Positions 63,363 to 64,000 of a DNA stretch of 64,000 nucleotides are shown here, piece after piece. Each line of letters opens with the position of its first letter. The first letter of the stretch is position 1. Below the pieces are notes generated by a model that saw only the letters and a list, made by a program, of their open reading frames with translations, made no database searches and was not told the origin of the DNA. This DNA comes from Methylobacterium sp. J-090 (lineage in GTDB: Bacteria > Pseudomonadota > Alphaproteobacteria > Rhizobiales > Beijerinckiaceae). The position numbers were made by a program, and so were the translations under genes. The stretch lies in assembly GCF_022829345.1 (NCBI RefSeq), contig NZ_JAKSXV010000035.1, positions 62,001-126,000 of the forward strand. Reading direction: 5' to 3'.

Positions 63363-63501
63363 CTATCAATTATTTTTGCGACCGAGGCGATCAGCACGAA
63401 ATTTTCGTGATGCCGGCGGGCGCGGGCGGCGGTTAGGAGTAGCCCGGCCCACGCGCTTACCTATAATGCCGGCCAACAGGCCGTCGCACGAGCACGCATC
63501 C

Positions 63502-64000
63502 ATGCCCTCCCGCATCCCCGACTTCACCACCGTCGCCTACGCGGCCGATGCCATCGCCGCCCCAGTGCCGCCGGCCGGCGAGCCCTGGATGACCCCCGAG
63601 GGCATCCCGGTGAAGGGCGTCTACGGCCCCGAGGACCGGAACGGCATCGAGTTCCTCGACACCTACCCGGGCGTGGCGCCGTTCCTGCGTGGGCCGTACC
63701 CGACCATGTACGTCACCCAGCCCTGGACCATCCGGCAATATGCCGGCTTCTCCACCGCCGAGGATTCGAACGCGTTCTACCGGCGCAACCTCGCCGCCGG
63801 GCAGAAGGGCCTGTCGGTGGCCTTCGATCTCGCCACCCACCGGGGCTACGATTCCGATCACCCGCGCGTGTCGGGCGATGTCGGCATGGCGGGCGTCGCC
63901 ATCGATTCCATCTACGACATGCGGACGCTGTTCTCCGGCATCCCGCTCGATGAGATGACCGTATCCATGACCATGAACGGCGCCGTGCTGCCGATCCTGG
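63502..64000 (+). CDS. Methylmalonyl-CoA mutase large (catalytic) subunit, partial
   Basis: The first 166 codons of a B12-dependent mutase that converts methylmalonyl-CoA to succinyl-CoA. Recognisable: [90 protein letters not shown] and [12 protein letters not shown], which cover the substrate channel. The gene continues past the right edge. In methylotrophs it works in the ethylmalonyl-CoA pathway, which supports the guessed taxon. Confidence 0.95.
   Translation, partial: MPSRIPDFTTVAYAADAIAAPVPPAGEPWMTPEGIPVKGVYGPEDRNGIEFLDTYPGVAPFLRGPYPTMYVTQPWTIRQYAGFSTAEDSNAFYRRNLAAGQKGLSVAFDLATHRGYDSDHPRVSGDVGMAGVAIDSIYDMRTLFSGIPLDEMTVSMTMNGAVLPIL

Overview
The window is one contiguous, GC-rich stretch of chromosome with almost no gaps. 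It looks like an alphaproteobacterium of the order Hyphomicrobiales, most probably Methylobacterium/Methylorubrum or a close relative. The reasons are the rimP-nusA-ylxR-infB and rpmH-rnpA-yidC-engB blocks, homologues of the Caulobacter-type cell-cycle adaptors RcdA and CpdR, two perfect CtrA-type boxes, and a methylmalonyl-CoA mutase. No rRNA, CRISPR array, insertion sequence or prophage was seen. The one tRNA is tRNA-Leu(CAA). The taxon is inferred from gene content only.

Layout. 1-10.3 kb: glycogen synthase (cut by the left edge) and glycogen phosphorylase flank a seven-gene malonate decarboxylase operon, mdcACDEGBH, which has no transporter or regulator gene beside it. 10.3-15.4 kb: rcdA, then rpmH, rnpA, yidC and engB, a DUF423 protein, and a cassette of three overlapping very small membrane proteins. 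15.4-18.0 kb: a carboxymuconolactone-decarboxylase-like protein, a short-chain fatty acid transporter and a small membrane protein. 18.1-27.4 kb: rimP, nusA, ylxR, infB, a methyltransferase-like gene, rbfA and truB, with hairpins before rimP, between nusA and ylxR, and after infB. 27.4-34.1 kb: an M20 amidohydrolase, a CueR/CopA copper efflux pair with a clear CueR operator, a PhoR-like histidine kinase and a UPF0104 membrane protein.

34.2-43.6 kb is the most interesting part. Nine minus-strand genes are packed with 1-14 base overlaps or gaps of 14-31 bases. In transcription order they are inositol-3-phosphate synthase, an atypical HD-type metal protein, a SAM methyltransferase, a Gfo/Idh/MocA oxidoreductase, a YcaO protein, an inosose-isomerase-like TIM barrel, a GT4 glycosyltransferase, a PIG-L deacetylase and a uracil-DNA-glycosylase-superfamily protein. 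I infer an uncharacterised pathway to an inositol-based glycoconjugate, with some logic shared with mycothiol (inositol phosphate, glycosyl transfer, deacetylation) but with YcaO chemistry added. A perfect CtrA box lies between this operon and a divergent lytic transglycosylase.

43.9-64 kb: lytic transglycosylase; a class A penicillin-binding protein with a nuclease-like C-terminal tail; AMP nucleosidase; a TrmO-like protein; a TriABC-like efflux system with two adaptor genes and a divergent TetR regulator; a histone-deacetylase-family protein; a GT21 glycosyltransferase preceded by 15-bp repeats; a class I amidotransferase; tRNA-Leu; YqaA, DsbB, DUF1178, nitrilase-family and glutaredoxin genes; cpdR; an N-formylglutamate amidohydrolase; and the start of methylmalonyl-CoA mutase at the right edge. 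Start codons were chosen from Shine-Dalgarno-like sequence, overlap with the preceding gene and usual family length.
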